NCBI RefSeq assembly: GCF_009928415.1
Contig: NZ_JAABNN010000007.1
Location: 1-64,000 of the forward strand
Source: Bacillus sp. USDA818B3_A
GTDB taxonomy: Bacteria; Bacillota; Bacilli; Bacillales; Cytobacillaceae
Direction of reading: 5' to 3'
Length of the DNA stretch: 64,000 nucleotides
The notes beneath the pieces were generated by a model. The model saw only the letters and a list, made by a program, of their open reading frames with translations. It ran no database searches and was not told the origin of the DNA. Below are positions 33,138 through 44,546 of the stretch, one piece after another. Each line of letters begins with the position of its first letter. Position 1 is the first letter of the stretch. Both the position numbers and the translations under genes were made by a program.

Positions 33138-33680
33138 CTATTTAACCATTTTTTCAAAATGGATTCGTTTATTTAGGGCATACATCACCGGCATACCAAC
33201 TGCCATAACAACCAATTCACCTACAGCTGTGGTAAGCCATGTAAATAGAAAGGGCAGATCAAATGCTAAATGAAGTTCTAGTGCAATTAAAAACATAGTG
33301 AATGTGAAAACAAGTGTATTAATCATCATTCTAGCCCAGATTCCCTTGATGAACCTTGAACAAACAATCGTAATTACTAAAGCAATCACCGACTGGCCGA
33401 CCCCAAATACGAGATCATAAGCTTTCATGGGTGAAAAGAATAAATTTGTTAACAAAACACCTAATACAATCCCGTAAACATATTTTTTATTAAAAACGAC
33501 TAAGTGATTAAACATCTCTGAGACACGGAACTGTACTTGGGTAAACCCAAACGGTTGAATTAAGGCAGAAACTGCAATGTACAATGCTGCAATAATCCCA
33601 TTAACGACAATTCCCTGCACGCTGTTGTGCACTTTCTCAGGTGAGGCATTCGAACTTGCCGGCTGCACAATTTTCTCCAT
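33138..33680 (-). CDS. queT: QueT queuosine-precursor transporter
   Basis: Substrate-binding (S) subunit of an ECF transporter for preQ1/preQ0, 180 residues. Five to six membrane helices start at about 25. NGIIAALYIAVSALIQPFGF followed by TQVQFRVSEMFNHLVVFNKK is the QueT signature (R-x-S-E). The ATP-binding module is encoded elsewhere. ATG 33680 is preferred: the AAGGAG that forms the 3' tail of the riboswitch is 8 bases upstream, while ATG 33686 is only 2 bases from it. Control by preQ1 is expected. Confidence 0.92.
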   Translation of the reverse strand: MEKIVQPASSNASPEKVHNSVQGIVVNGIIAALYIAVSALIQPFGFTQVQFRVSEMFNHLVVFNKKYVYGIVLGVLLTNLFFSPMKAYDLVFGVGQSVIALVITIVCSRFIKGIWARMMINTLVFTFTMFLIALELHLAFDLPFLFTWLTTAVGELVVMAVGMPVMYALNKRIHFEKMVK

Positions 33681-33688
33681 ATTCATTT

Positions 33689-33728
33689 CTCCTTAGTTTT
33701 TTTACGTGGGAGGTTTTCGAACCACGTT
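33689..33728 (-). promoter_or_regulatory. preQ1-I riboswitch
   Basis: On the minus strand ACGTGG-TTCGAAAACCTCC-CACGT forms the P1 stem (ACGTGG with CCACGT) with the conserved loop. The A-rich tail AAAAAAACTAAGGAG follows and makes the pseudoknot, as in the queC/queT class I switch. The tail is the ribosome binding site of queT, so ligand binding should block translation. Confidence 0.88.
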
Positions 33729-33879
33729 TATTTATAATACTTGCAAATTAATATAATATTATAAAAAAAATCATCGGTCAATGACATTATTTTGCTATAC
33801 CGACTCAATTGAATTGGCGAAATAGTAAATAATACCATCAAAGTTGGTGCATATTAAGAATAAAAAAGGAATGGCTAAT

Positions 33880-34368
33880 ATGAAATATAATAAAATGTTT
33901 CTGTTTGTAATCATGCTGGTGCCGTGGTTATCAGTACCTATGTTAGGGAAAAAGAACTTTAAGCGTTTTTTGCCTGCTGCCTTTTTTATAACGGTTTGGA
34001 TTTCTGTGGAAAGCATATTAGCAAAAAAACGAGTCTGGTGGAAATTTTACGATAAGCTGATTCCTAATGTCATGGGTGAATTACCTTTCCTTATAGGTCC
34101 ATTTCTGATTGGTTCGATTTGGATTCTCAAATTTACTTTTGGAAATTTTTTTCGCTATCTTATCGTGAACTTAGTTACGGACGTATTGTTTGTTTATCCT
34201 GGAATGTTTGCCTTAAAGAGGATGGGGATTATCTCTCTTATCCGAATGAAGCATTACCAAATGGGAATCTTATTTATGGCAAAATCCGTCCTCATGTACG
34301 TTTTTCAGTTCATGGTTGAAAAAATTCGTAAGAAGCCTAAATCATTAATCCAAAGAATTCTTCCTTAA
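33880..34368 (+). CDS. Integral membrane protein, unknown
   Basis: Unrecognised protein of 162 residues with about five hydrophobic segments (FLFVIMLVPWLSVPML, FLPAAFFITVWISVESIL, LPFLIGPFLIGSIWILKFTF, FRYLIVNLVTDVLFVYPGMF, MGILFMAKSVLMYVFQFMV) and a Lys/Arg-rich tail. ATG 33880 has AAAGGA 9 bases upstream; earlier in-frame starts do not. Positioned divergently from queT with no operon partner. Confidence 0.7.
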   Translation: MKYNKMFLFVIMLVPWLSVPMLGKKNFKRFLPAAFFITVWISVESILAKKRVWWKFYDKLIPNVMGELPFLIGPFLIGSIWILKFTFGNFFRYLIVNLVTDVLFVYPGMFALKRMGIISLIRMKHYQMGILFMAKSVLMYVFQFMVEKIRKKPKSLIQRILP

Positions 34369-34423
34369 AACAAGAGCAGATTTTCCTATCTGCGATTCGT
34401 TTAATTATTGCTTGTCTTTTTAT

Positions 34424-34452
34424 TTGATGTTAAGATTTTATTAATTTAATTT
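34424..34452 (+). promoter_or_regulatory. Probable licT promoter
   Basis: TTGATG, 17 bases, TAATTT, placing the start point just before the RAT at 34463. Confidence 0.45.
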
Positions 34453-34462
34453 TTATATTATA

Positions 34463-34528
34463 GGATTGTTACTGTTAAATCAGGCAAAACCTAAGACTAA
34501 TTTCAACTTTGTTAGTTTTAGGTTTTTA
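34463..34528 (+). promoter_or_regulatory. LicT antiterminator site (RAT) and terminator before licT
   Basis: GGATTGTTACTG...CAGGCAAAACC (34463-34491) matches the BglG/LicT RAT. It overlaps the left arm of a terminator, AAACCTAAGACTAA/TTAGTTTTAGGTTT plus Ts (34487-34528). licT is therefore autoregulated. Confidence 0.88.
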
Positions 34529-34547
34529 TTTTTTAGAGGTGATTGAC

Positions 34548-35381
34548 ATGAAAATCGCAAAAGTAATTAATAACAATGTCATAAGCGTCATTGATTCCCA
34601 TAATAAAGAACTTGTGATTATGGGAAGGGGAATTGCGTTTCAAAAAAGACCAGGTGACCTTGTGGACGAATCAAAGATCGAGAAGACCTTTAAATTAGAT
34701 AATAAGGATGTCTCTGAAAAATTCAAAACACTTTTGTATGATGTCCCGATGGAATACATGGATATATCTGAACGGATCATTTCCTATGCGAAAGAAAAGC
34801 TGGGGGAAAAATTGAATGATAGCATCTATGTATCTTTAACCGATCATATTAATTTTGCCATTGAGAGAGAGAAAAAAGGGTTACAGATTTCCAACCCGCT
34901 CCTTTGGGAAATCAAACGAATTTATGCTGATGAATATGCGGTCGGTTTAAAGGCATTAACAAAGATAAAAGACCAGCTCGGGATTACCCTTCCCGAAGAT
35001 GAAGCCGGATTCATCGCTATGCATATAGTTAACGCTGAGTTAAACGAGGAAATGCCGAACGTCGTTAATATGACTAAACTCATCCAAGACATTTTAAATA
35101 TTGTTAAATATCATTTTAAAATTGAGCTTGCTGAGGAATCATTGAACTACTTCCGCTTTCTTACTCATCTCAAATTTTTTGCGCAGCGTTTATATACGGA
35201 TGCTCCTTATAATAACGAGGATGACTTTCTCTATGAGATGGTTAAAGAAAAGCAAAAAGAAGCCTTTGCATGTGTAGAGAAAATCCGTGATTTTATTGAA
35301 AAAACACATAACCATCAGCTGACAAAAGAAGAAATGGCCTATCTTACGATCCATATTGAACGAGTTGTAAATAGATCCTAA
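34548..35381 (+). CDS. licT: Transcription antiterminator LicT (BglG family)
   Basis: RNA-binding antiterminator of 277 residues for beta-glucoside genes. The CAT domain (1-55) starts MKIAKVINNNVISVIDSHNK. Two PTS-regulation domains follow, with the four phosphorylatable histidines in SLTDHINFAIE (about 100), FIAMHIVNAE (about 159), FLTHLKFFAQR (about 207) and YLTIHIERVV (about 270). When active it binds the three RATs here, one before its own gene and two before bglP. ATG 34548 has GAGGTG upstream; the frame from 34509 is spurious. Confidence 0.95.
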   Translation: MKIAKVINNNVISVIDSHNKELVIMGRGIAFQKRPGDLVDESKIEKTFKLDNKDVSEKFKTLLYDVPMEYMDISERIISYAKEKLGEKLNDSIYVSLTDHINFAIEREKKGLQISNPLLWEIKRIYADEYAVGLKALTKIKDQLGITLPEDEAGFIAMHIVNAELNEEMPNVVNMTKLIQDILNIVKYHFKIELAEESLNYFRFLTHLKFFAQRLYTDAPYNNEDDFLYEMVKEKQKEAFACVEKIRDFIEKTHNHQLTKEEMAYLTIHIERVVNRS

Positions 35382-35403
35382 AATTTTTTTTTGAAAGAAA
35401 GCG

Positions 35404-35433
35404 TTGACTTCTATTGAAAGCGTGTGCTATTAT
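35404..35433 (+). promoter_or_regulatory. bglP promoter with cre-like site
   Basis: TTGACT (35404-35409), 18 bases, TATTAT (35428-35433). The spacer holds TTGAAAGCGTGTGCT (35414-35428), a 12 of 15 match to the cre consensus with an intact TGAAAGCG half, suited to CcpA repression. Confidence 0.65.
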
Positions 35434-35461
35434 GAATTCACAAATTAATATTAATTTATTA

Positions 35462-35544
35462 GGATTGTTACTGATAACGCAGGCAAAACCTAAATTGTAG
35501 AGCCATATCTTTTATAGGTGTGGTGTACAATTTAGGTTTTTTTT
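35462..35544 (+). promoter_or_regulatory. First RAT/terminator module of bglP
   Basis: RAT GGATTGTTACTGATAACGCA with GGCAAAACC (35462-35490). It overlaps the terminator arm AAAACCTAAATTGT, whose partner ACAATTTAGGTTTT is followed by a long T-run (35527-35544). Confidence 0.88.
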
Positions 35545-35632
35545 ATTCCTAAGTCGAAGTACATCAGTTGTAGGAACTGGCCAGAACTTACAAATGGCTT
35601 CGAGAAAATTTACAAGTTTAATAGTTAAAACA

Positions 35633-35722
35633 GGATTGTTACTGGTAATGCAGGCAAAACCTGAGGAACATGAGTAGTGACCATTGGAGTCAAATCTATC
35701 TCTTGTTACTCAGGTTATTTTT
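35633..35722 (+). promoter_or_regulatory. Second RAT/terminator module of bglP
   Basis: RAT GGATTGTTACTGGTAATGCA with GGCAAAACC (35633-35661). The overlapping terminator is AACCTGAG...CTCAGGTT with AAC/GTT and a following T-run. The module is about 170 bases after the first. Confidence 0.87.
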
Positions 35723-35749
35723 TTACAAAAAATCAGGAGGAAACACAGC

Positions 35750-37618
35750 ATGGACTACAAAAAAACTGCAATAAGCATCGTTGAATTAGTCGGCGGTGAA
35801 GGCAACGTTCAAAATGTTATTCACTGTATGACCAGATTACGTTTCAATTTACATGATCAAAGTAAGGTAGACCGTAAGACATTAGAAAAAGTTCCTGGAA
35901 TCATGGGTACGAATATAAGCGGTGACCAGTTCCAGATTATTATCGGAAATGATGTTCCGAAAGTATATAACGCTATTTTAGAAAACAGTGCGATTAAGAT
36001 GGATAGCAAGTCAAAGCAGCAATCTGGGAAGAAACAAAATCCAATCAATGCAATATTCGATGTAATCTCAGGAACGTTCACACCAATTCTCCCAGCAATT
36101 GCTGGTGCTGGTATGATCAAAGGGATTTTAGCGATTGCTCTTACTTTCGGTTGGTTAACAAATACGAGTCAGGTTTACACAATCTTAAATGCGATTGGCG
36201 ATGGTGCCTTTTATTTCTTGCCAATCATACTAGCAGTAAGTGCAGCTAGAAAATTTGGAAGTAACGTTTATGTGGCAGCAGCAATTGGAGCAGCGTTGTT
36301 ACATCCGACGATAACAGCATTATTAGCTGCAGGTAAGCCGGTTCACTTCCTAGGTCTTCCAGTAACTGCTGTTACTTATTCTTCAACTGTTATTCCGATA
36401 TTGCTTGCCATCTGGATTGCAGCATACGTAGAAAAATGGGTTGACCGTATTATTCCTAGCATGTTTAAACTGATCTTCGTCCCAACATTAACATTATTGA
36501 TTGTTGTTCCAGTTACTTTAATTGCCGTAGGTCCATTAGGTTCGATTATCGGAAACTGGTTATCTGCAGGAGTAGGAGCATTATTTGATCACGCAGGTAT
36601 ATTAGCAGGAGCGATTTTAGGCGGTACATGGTCATTAATCATTATGACAGGTATGCACTATGCATTTTTACCAATTGCCATGAACAATATTGCAACTAAA
36701 GGTTATGATGTTATTATGCCTTCAATGTTTATGGCAAACATGGGACAGGCTGGAGCAACATTTGCTGTATCCTTACGTTCTAAAAACAAATCTTTTAAAT
36801 CTTTAGCAATGACTACTAGCTTAACTGCTGTTATGGGTGTTACCGAGCCGGCTATGTACGGTGTCAACATGCGCCTTAAGAAACCATTTATTGGTGGTCT
36901 TATCGGTGGAGCCGTTGGTGGAGCATACTACAGTGCTCTTGGTGTAAAATACTTTATCCTTGGCGGTAACGCTGGTTTACCAGGATTAGCATCTTTTGTC
37001 GGTGACACATTTGTCTTGGCAGCTTTAGGATTCCCAATCGCCTTCGCAGCTGGTGCAGTTGCAGCATACCTTATGGGATTTGAGGACGTTGAAGGTGAAG
37101 AAGAGCAAGAAACTACAACAGAGACAGAAACTTCTGAAGTTGACACTAAGCCTGAATTAGTTGTAGCAGCAGAAAAAGTATTCAGCCCGTTAAAAGGTGA
37201 AGTAAAACCATTAAGCGAAGTTAATGACCCAACGTTTTCAACAGGAATTATGGGTCAAGGTTTAGCGATCCAGCCGCAGGAAGGTAAAGTTGTCTCTCCT
37301 GTTACTGGAAGAATCACAACTATATTTAAAACAAAGCACGCCATCGGTATTACAAGTGATAATGGAGCAGAAATCTTAATCCATGTTGGTTTAGAAACTG
37401 TAAGACTTGAAGGAAAACATTTCACAGCACATGTAAAAGACGGCGACTTTGTTGAAGTGGGCCAAACGCTTGTAACTTTCGATATGGATGCCATTAAGGC
37501 AGAAGGATATGACTTAATTACTCCAGTCATCATTACAAATCCTGACCGTTACCAGGTAATTGAGCCAGTTAAACAAGGAAAAATCAATACACGAGAAGCA
37601 TTCCTAGCATTGCAGTAA
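35750..37618 (+). CDS. bglP: PTS beta-glucoside transporter subunit IIBCA
   Basis: Takes up aryl-beta-glucosides such as salicin with phosphorylation, and phosphorylates LicT when substrate is absent. In 622 residues: IIB (1-90; Cys26 in NVIHCMTRLRF), IIC (about 105-450; AGAGMIKGILAI, helices, GVTEPAMYGVNMRLKKPFIG), an acidic linker rich in Glu/Thr, then IIA (about 480-620; His in EILIHVGLETVRLEGKHF). ATG 35750 has AGGAGG upstream; the longer frame starts inside the terminator. A T-less hairpin AGGGGAA/TTCCCCT (37627-37646) follows the stop. Confidence 0.95.
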   Translation: MDYKKTAISIVELVGGEGNVQNVIHCMTRLRFNLHDQSKVDRKTLEKVPGIMGTNISGDQFQIIIGNDVPKVYNAILENSAIKMDSKSKQQSGKKQNPINAIFDVISGTFTPILPAIAGAGMIKGILAIALTFGWLTNTSQVYTILNAIGDGAFYFLPIILAVSAARKFGSNVYVAAAIGAALLHPTITALLAAGKPVHFLGLPVTAVTYSSTVIPILLAIWIAAYVEKWVDRIIPSMFKLIFVPTLTLLIVVPVTLIAVGPLGSIIGNWLSAGVGALFDHAGILAGAILGGTWSLIIMTGMHYAFLPIAMNNIATKGYDVIMPSMFMANMGQAGATFAVSLRSKNKSFKSLAMTTSLTAVMGVTEPAMYGVNMRLKKPFIGGLIGGAVGGAYYSALGVKYFILGGNAGLPGLASFVGDTFVLAALGFPIAFAAGAVAAYLMGFEDVEGEEEQETTTETETSEVDTKPELVVAAEKVFSPLKGEVKPLSEVNDPTFSTGIMGQGLAIQPQEGKVVSPVTGRITTIFKTKHAIGITSDNGAEILIHVGLETVRLEGKHFTAHVKDGDFVEVGQTLVTFDMDAIKAEGYDLITPVIITNPDRYQVIEPVKQGKINTREAFLALQ

Positions 37619-37716
37619 ACTTAGTTAGGGGAATCCATTTTCCCCTGACATTCTACATATTATTTCGTTTGTTTACTAACCCTAACTAATGGACTTTATA
37701 AAAAACTATGAGGTGA

Positions 37717-39156
<1,440 letters not shown>

Positions 39157-39167
39157 TACTACTGCTT

Positions 39168-39205
39168 GCCGGTAAGCCTTATTTGGCTTCCGGCTTTTCC
39201 TTTTT
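39168..39205 (+). terminator. Terminator or attenuator between the two GH1 genes
   Basis: GCCGG-AAGCC pairs with GGCTT-CCGGC around TTATTT, followed by TTTTCCTTTTTT. Partial readthrough would reduce expression of the second enzyme. Confidence 0.75.
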
Positions 39206-39220
39206 TAAAAATAAATTTAA

Positions 39221-40645
<1,425 letters not shown>

Positions 40646-40654
40646 TAAAGTATG

Positions 40655-40690
40655 AAGAGCTTGTCCCAATTGGGACAAGCTCTTTTCTTT
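40655..40690 (+). terminator. Terminator of the bgl operon
   Basis: Perfect 30-base palindrome with arms AAGAGCTTGTCCCAA and TTGGGACAAGCTCTT, then T-rich. Confidence 0.9.
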
Positions 40691-40756
40691 TAAGAGAAGG
40701 CATCAGGGTTGAGAAAATGGTAGAATAAAAGATAATTTATTCTGGGAGGGACAGGT

Positions 40757-42408
40757 ATGCAACTGAATAATTTCGAGCAATGGATTGAGGATAAAATTCT
40801 CGAACGAGGCGAGGCATATCTAAAAAAGGGAAAAGTCCGTAATCTTTCTACTTCAGATGACATTCATTTTAAAGCCCTAGTAGATGGTTCGGATGTTTAC
40901 CATGTTCATATTGTCTAAATGGTGATGTCGTCGTCAATGCTTATTGTGATTGTCCGTATGACTTGAACGAATATTGTAAGCATAAGGCAGCTGTTCTTTA
41001 TGCATTAAGAGACAAAAGGCCTGCAGCGATGGTGGAGGAACAAGAAAAAAGCGTTGTAAATTCAGTCCTAGTAAATCAAAACAAAGAAGACTTGATTAAC
41101 ATGATTCTTGAATTAACTGAGGAGTTCCCAGATTTAGAAAAAAGATTGCTCTTTAAGTTTAGTCCAGATAAAGACGAGATACCCGCTGCTAAAAAGTTAG
41201 TTCAAGAATATATTACTAGTGCAAAAAGAAAAGGATTTATTGATTGGCGTCATATTGGCCAGGCACTAAAAGGGGCAGACTTAACACTGCAAAAAGCTCA
41301 GGAGAAACTTAATGCAGGGGATACACAGAATGCGGTGTTATTGTCCCTAACAGTCTTATCTCCTGTTGTAAAAATGCTCCAGCATGCGGATGATTCTGAT
41401 GGATCCGCTGGCAGTGTAATCAATTGGGCACTAGCTATCACAGGGAAAGCAGTTTCAGCAAGTTTAAAGCTTTTATCTGATAAAGAATCAAAGAAGCTTT
41501 TTGAAGTCATCTTAAAAGAATCGCAGAAAGCCGTATATGACGACTGGAGTGATTGGCGCTATGACCTTTTGAGGATTTGTACTTATTATACTCATCTTCA
41601 TGAATTAAGAAAAAAATTAGAAAAACAATTGGATATCCTCTTAGATAAGTCAGGAACTTCCTGGAATGCTAAGTATGACTTAAAAGAAGTTAAGTTGTTG
41701 CAGCTTGAAATCATTCAAAAGTGTGATGGATTGGATGCAACTAAGAAGTTTATTTATGAAAATATCCGTTATAGTGAATTCAGAAAACGAGCTATTGCTT
41801 TGGAGATTGAATTAAAAGACTATAAAAAAGTAATTCAGTTATGTTCAGATGGGGAAATCGCGGATAAAGAGTATCGCGGGCTTGTTCATGATTGGAAAGA
41901 ATACCGCTATCAAGCATATGAATTGATTGGTGATACTGAGGCACAGAAACACCTGGCAATGGAACTTTTATTTACAAATGAATTCAAATACTATCAAAAG
42001 TTAAAAGAGTTATATGCTGCAAGTGAATGGGAGAAGGTTTTACGAAATATTGTTGAGGAATTTGGCAAACAGAAATATCCGCCTTCCGCTTATGTGTCGA
42101 TTTTAATTCAGGAAGATTTGAAATCTGAACTATTACGTTATTGTCAGAACAATAAGATGGTCATTACAGAATATTACCCTTATTTAATTAAGGATTATCT
42201 AAATGAGGTAAACGATGTCTTTATCCAATATATACATCAATCAGCCGATGAAGCCACAGATCGTAAAAAATATCGAAAAGTCTGTGCCTTAATTAAAACT
42301 TATAAAAAGGCCTGTGGGACCATTCAATCCCATCATCTTATTACCGAGTTAAGAGAAAAGCATAAACGCAGACCGGCATTTTTGGAAGAATTAGAAAGGA
42401 TAAGGTAG
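40757..42408 (+). pseudogene. SWIM zinc-finger domain protein, frameshifted
   Basis: A gene of about 550 codons (YwqB-type SWIM protein) broken by one missing base. The first frame runs from ATG 40757 (GGGAGGG upstream) to TAA at 40916, ending DVYHVHIV. The next frame continues from 40915 with LNGDVVVNAYCDCPYDLNEY and CKHKAAVLYAL, which is the SWIM motif C-x-C-x(n)-C-x-H. The joined reading VHIV-LNGDVVVNAYCDC is smooth, so a single-base deletion or a sequencing error near 40913 is the simplest explanation. The C-terminal 400 residues are helical repeat-like. An ATG-less downstream frame starting at TTG 40963 would lack part of the finger. Confidence 0.8.
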
Positions 42409-42416
42409 GGGGAAAA

Positions 42417-42533
42417 ATGTTAGATGCTCAAATAACACTTGCGGCTGAAAAACCGTTGGACATGGGACGTACTTTTGTTATGAAAAATTATTTTGAATAC
42501 AATGAGGGCCAACGGTTATCCGGAGAATGGTGA
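42417..42533 (+). pseudogene. Truncated 38-codon ORF after the SWIM gene
   Basis: MLDAQITLAAEKPLDMGRTF, then VMKNYFEYNEGQRLSGEW, with AGGGGG 6 bases before the ATG, only 9 bases after the SWIM gene. The last 9 codons coincide with the dispersed repeat at 42509, suggesting that a longer gene was cut there. In B. subtilis the SWIM gene ywqB is next to the SNF2 helicase gene ywqA, so a lost helicase is a possible identity (inference). Confidence 0.4.
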
Positions 42534-42606
42534 AAGTGACCTTCATAAGGGGGATGAAGGCCAATGGTTTCCCGGAGAATGATGAGAGTGTCCTTCATCA
42601 AAGGTC
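42509..42606 (+). repeat. Two-copy tandem palindromic repeat, 52-bp period
   Basis: CCAAYGGTTWYCCGGAGAAT then GAGAGTGTCCTTCAT occurs at 42509 and 42561. The first copy includes the ACCTTCAT-AAGGGGG-ATGAAGG hairpin. The hairpin and period are those of the 8258-8430 array. Confidence 0.75.
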
Positions 42607-42706
42607 CCATAATTTTATACCTTTGTCCAAGTTCTAATCCTTTAGAAAAAACTCTAAATCTATTATAATATTGGAAGGGTTTACATTTGATAAGGAGAGG
42701 GATACT

Positions 42707-43699
42707 ATGGTTTATCAAGCTGCAGAAAATCGTTATGAAACAATGAAATACAACCGAACTGGACGTTCTGGATTATTGCTTCCGGCTGTTTCCTTAGGAC
42801 TTTGGCATAATTTCGGAGGCGGCGATACATATGAAAATGGACGAGCGATGCTTAGAAGATCCTTTGATTTAGGGATTACCCATTTTGACTTAGCTAATAA
42901 CTATGGTCCCCCAGCAGGCTCTGCGGAAGAAATGTTTGGCCGCATGCTAAAAACAGATTTTGCACCATATCGCGATGAAATGGTGATTTCAACAAAAGCG
43001 GGCTATTATATGTGGCCTGGTCCATATGGAGAATGGGGCTCTAGAAAGTATCTAATTTCAAGTTTGAATCAGAGCCTCAAACGAATGGGACTCGATTACG
43101 TAGATATTTTCTACTCGCATCGTCCTGACCCTAACACTCCATTAGAAGAAACGATGCTGGCCTTAGATTCCATTGTCCGTCAAGGAAAAGCGCTTTATGT
43201 AGGAATTTCCAACTACAGTGCAGAGCAAACAGCAGAGGCAGTAAAGATACTGAACGAACTTGGTACACCGCTTCTTATCCATCAGCCAAGCTATTCCATG
43301 TTTAACAGATGGATTGAAGACGGGCTGCAAGACGTCTTACAGGAAAATGGGGTTGGATCGATTGCCTTTAGCCCGTTAGCCCAAGGTTTGTTGACAAATA
43401 AATATCTAACAGGAATCCCAGCAGACTCGCGTGCTGCCGGTGCATCTCAATTCTTGCGGAAGGAACAGATCACAACGCAGGTTGTGGAACGAATCTCTAA
43501 ATTAAATGAGATAGCTGTTGAACGCGGCCAAAACTTATCACAAATGGCTCTTTCATGGGTATTACGCGGCGAAAAAGTAACATCCGTTCTGATCGGAGCG
43601 AGCAAAGTGAGCCAGATTGAAGAAAACATTGCTGCCCTTAACAACCTTGAATTTACTAGCGAAGAACTTGCTAGAATTGACGATATCCTAAAAAGCTAA
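42707..43699 (+). CDS. Aldo/keto reductase (YghZ/L-glyceraldehyde-3-phosphate reductase type)
   Basis: NADPH-dependent reductase of 330 residues. LPAVSLGLWHNFG and DLGITHFDLANNYGPPAGSA (catalytic Asp, Tyr) open the barrel, and STKAGYYMWPGPYGEWGSRK (Lys) follows. DYVDIFYSHRPDPNTPLEET and VTSVLIGASKVSQIEENIAA are the His and NADP-binding parts. Residue-level resemblance to E. coli YghZ (Gpr) is high along the whole length. Probably a detoxifying reductase. ATG 42707 has AAGGAGAGGG upstream; the frame from 42671 is not used. Confidence 0.92.
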   Translation: MVYQAAENRYETMKYNRTGRSGLLLPAVSLGLWHNFGGGDTYENGRAMLRRSFDLGITHFDLANNYGPPAGSAEEMFGRMLKTDFAPYRDEMVISTKAGYYMWPGPYGEWGSRKYLISSLNQSLKRMGLDYVDIFYSHRPDPNTPLEETMLALDSIVRQGKALYVGISNYSAEQTAEAVKILNELGTPLLIHQPSYSMFNRWIEDGLQDVLQENGVGSIAFSPLAQGLLTNKYLTGIPADSRAAGASQFLRKEQITTQVVERISKLNEIAVERGQNLSQMALSWVLRGEKVTSVLIGASKVSQIEENIAALNNLEFTSEELARIDDILKS

Positions 43700-43703
43700 A
43701 AAT

Positions 43704-43737
43704 AAAATCTGCCAGCTCCCCGCTGGCAGATTTTTTA
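43704..43737. terminator. Bidirectional terminator
   Basis: AAAATCTGCCAGC pairs with GCTGGCAGATTTT around TCCCC, between converging genes. Confidence 0.9.
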
Positions 43738-44049
43738 CGATAGGGCATTTAACCCGATGACCCCAATAATAATTAATACCACACTAAAAATGCGGCCCCA
43801 GCCTTTTGACTCTCCTAAGAAAAACATATTGAGAAAAACAGCACCGGCAGTCCCAATCCCAACCCAAACCGCATAAGCGATACTAAGCTGCAGAAATTGA
43901 AACGAACCATATAAAAATACAAGGGAAGCCCCAAAACCGCCAATATATAGGATTCCATTCCGAATGTTTTTCTGCTGACTATATAATTTTAAACCAACAG
44001 CACCTGTAACTTCACTTACAGCTGCCAATAATACTAACAACCAGCCCAT
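43735..44049 (-). CDS. SMR family efflux protein, subunit 2
   Basis: Small multidrug resistance protein of 104 residues with four helices. The essential Glu is in LLAAVSEVTGAVGLKLY (Glu13), and YAVWVGIGTAGAVFLNMFFL is the conserved loop 3-4. It forms a hetero-oligomer with the adjacent SMR (YkkCD/YvdRS/EbrAB type). ATG 44049 is taken from the ATGAGATG coupling with the upstream stop; the GTG at 44061 is less likely. The substrate may be a quaternary ammonium compound or guanidinium. Confidence 0.88.
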   Translation of the reverse strand: MGWLLVLLAAVSEVTGAVGLKLYSQQKNIRNGILYIGGFGASLVFLYGSFQFLQLSIAYAVWVGIGTAGAVFLNMFFLGESKGWGRIFSVVLIIIGVIGLNALS

Positions 44050-44050
44050 C

Positions 44051-44398
44051 TCATGCAGCACCTTTCATAGCCATTTTTGCAGCCTTATTGTCAGAAAGGT
44101 TTAAGCCAATAACGCCTATTACTATGAAGACAATAAAGAATACTTCCCATAAACCAATCTTTCCTCCGAAAAGGAACACATCCATTAAAACCGTACCAAT
44201 CGTACCGGCACCCGCAAATATTGCATAAACCGTCCCTGTTGGAAGGGTTTCACAGGCTTTAGGAAGTATGTGATAATCCCAAAAAATGACGGCAATAACC
44301 AACGCCCACTGCCACCAATTGTGAGCAGTATTAAAGCCATATACCCAAATCCATTCAAACAAACAAGTTAAAGCAACATAAAACCAAGATTTATCCAT
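44051..44398 (-). CDS. SMR family efflux protein, subunit 1
   Basis: Partner SMR protein of 115 residues. The active Glu is in ALTCLFEWIWVYGF (Glu15), LPTGTVYAIFAGAGTIGTVL is the family loop, and a short basic tail follows the fourth helix. ATG 44398 has AGAGG 8 bases upstream; GTG 44407 overlaps that site. The leader of about 120 bases does not show a guanidine riboswitch, so the substrate cannot be deduced from regulation. Its stop overlaps the next start. Confidence 0.88.
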   Translation of the reverse strand: MDKSWFYVALTCLFEWIWVYGFNTAHNWWQWALVIAVIFWDYHILPKACETLPTGTVYAIFAGAGTIGTVLMDVFLFGGKIGLWEVFFIVFIVIGVIGLNLSDNKAAKMAMKGAA

Positions 44399-44546
44399 CG
44401 TTTGCACCTCTTAGGAGTTGCGCATCTAAAAAATAGAATAGCAAAAAATTTAGTAAGACTTAATGTGATTCAAATCACTAAACTGCACAGCTTTTTTCTT
44501 TATTATTATTTAAATAGGGGAAATTTAAAAGTGGATGGTGAGATTA

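Noticed and set aside
35684..35749. Upstream start of bglP
   Set aside because: The extension overlaps the second LicT-controlled terminator and lacks a ribosome binding site; ATG 35750 has AGGAGG.
40905..40970. Programmed frameshift in the SWIM gene
   Set aside because: The local sequence ATTGTCTAAAT has no slippery heptamer or internal Shine-Dalgarno stimulator, so a mutation or read error is simpler.
44399..44530. Guanidine-I riboswitch before the SMR pair
   Set aside because: Looked for because YkkCD-type pairs often have one; the 120-base leader lacks the conserved ACGR-containing stems.
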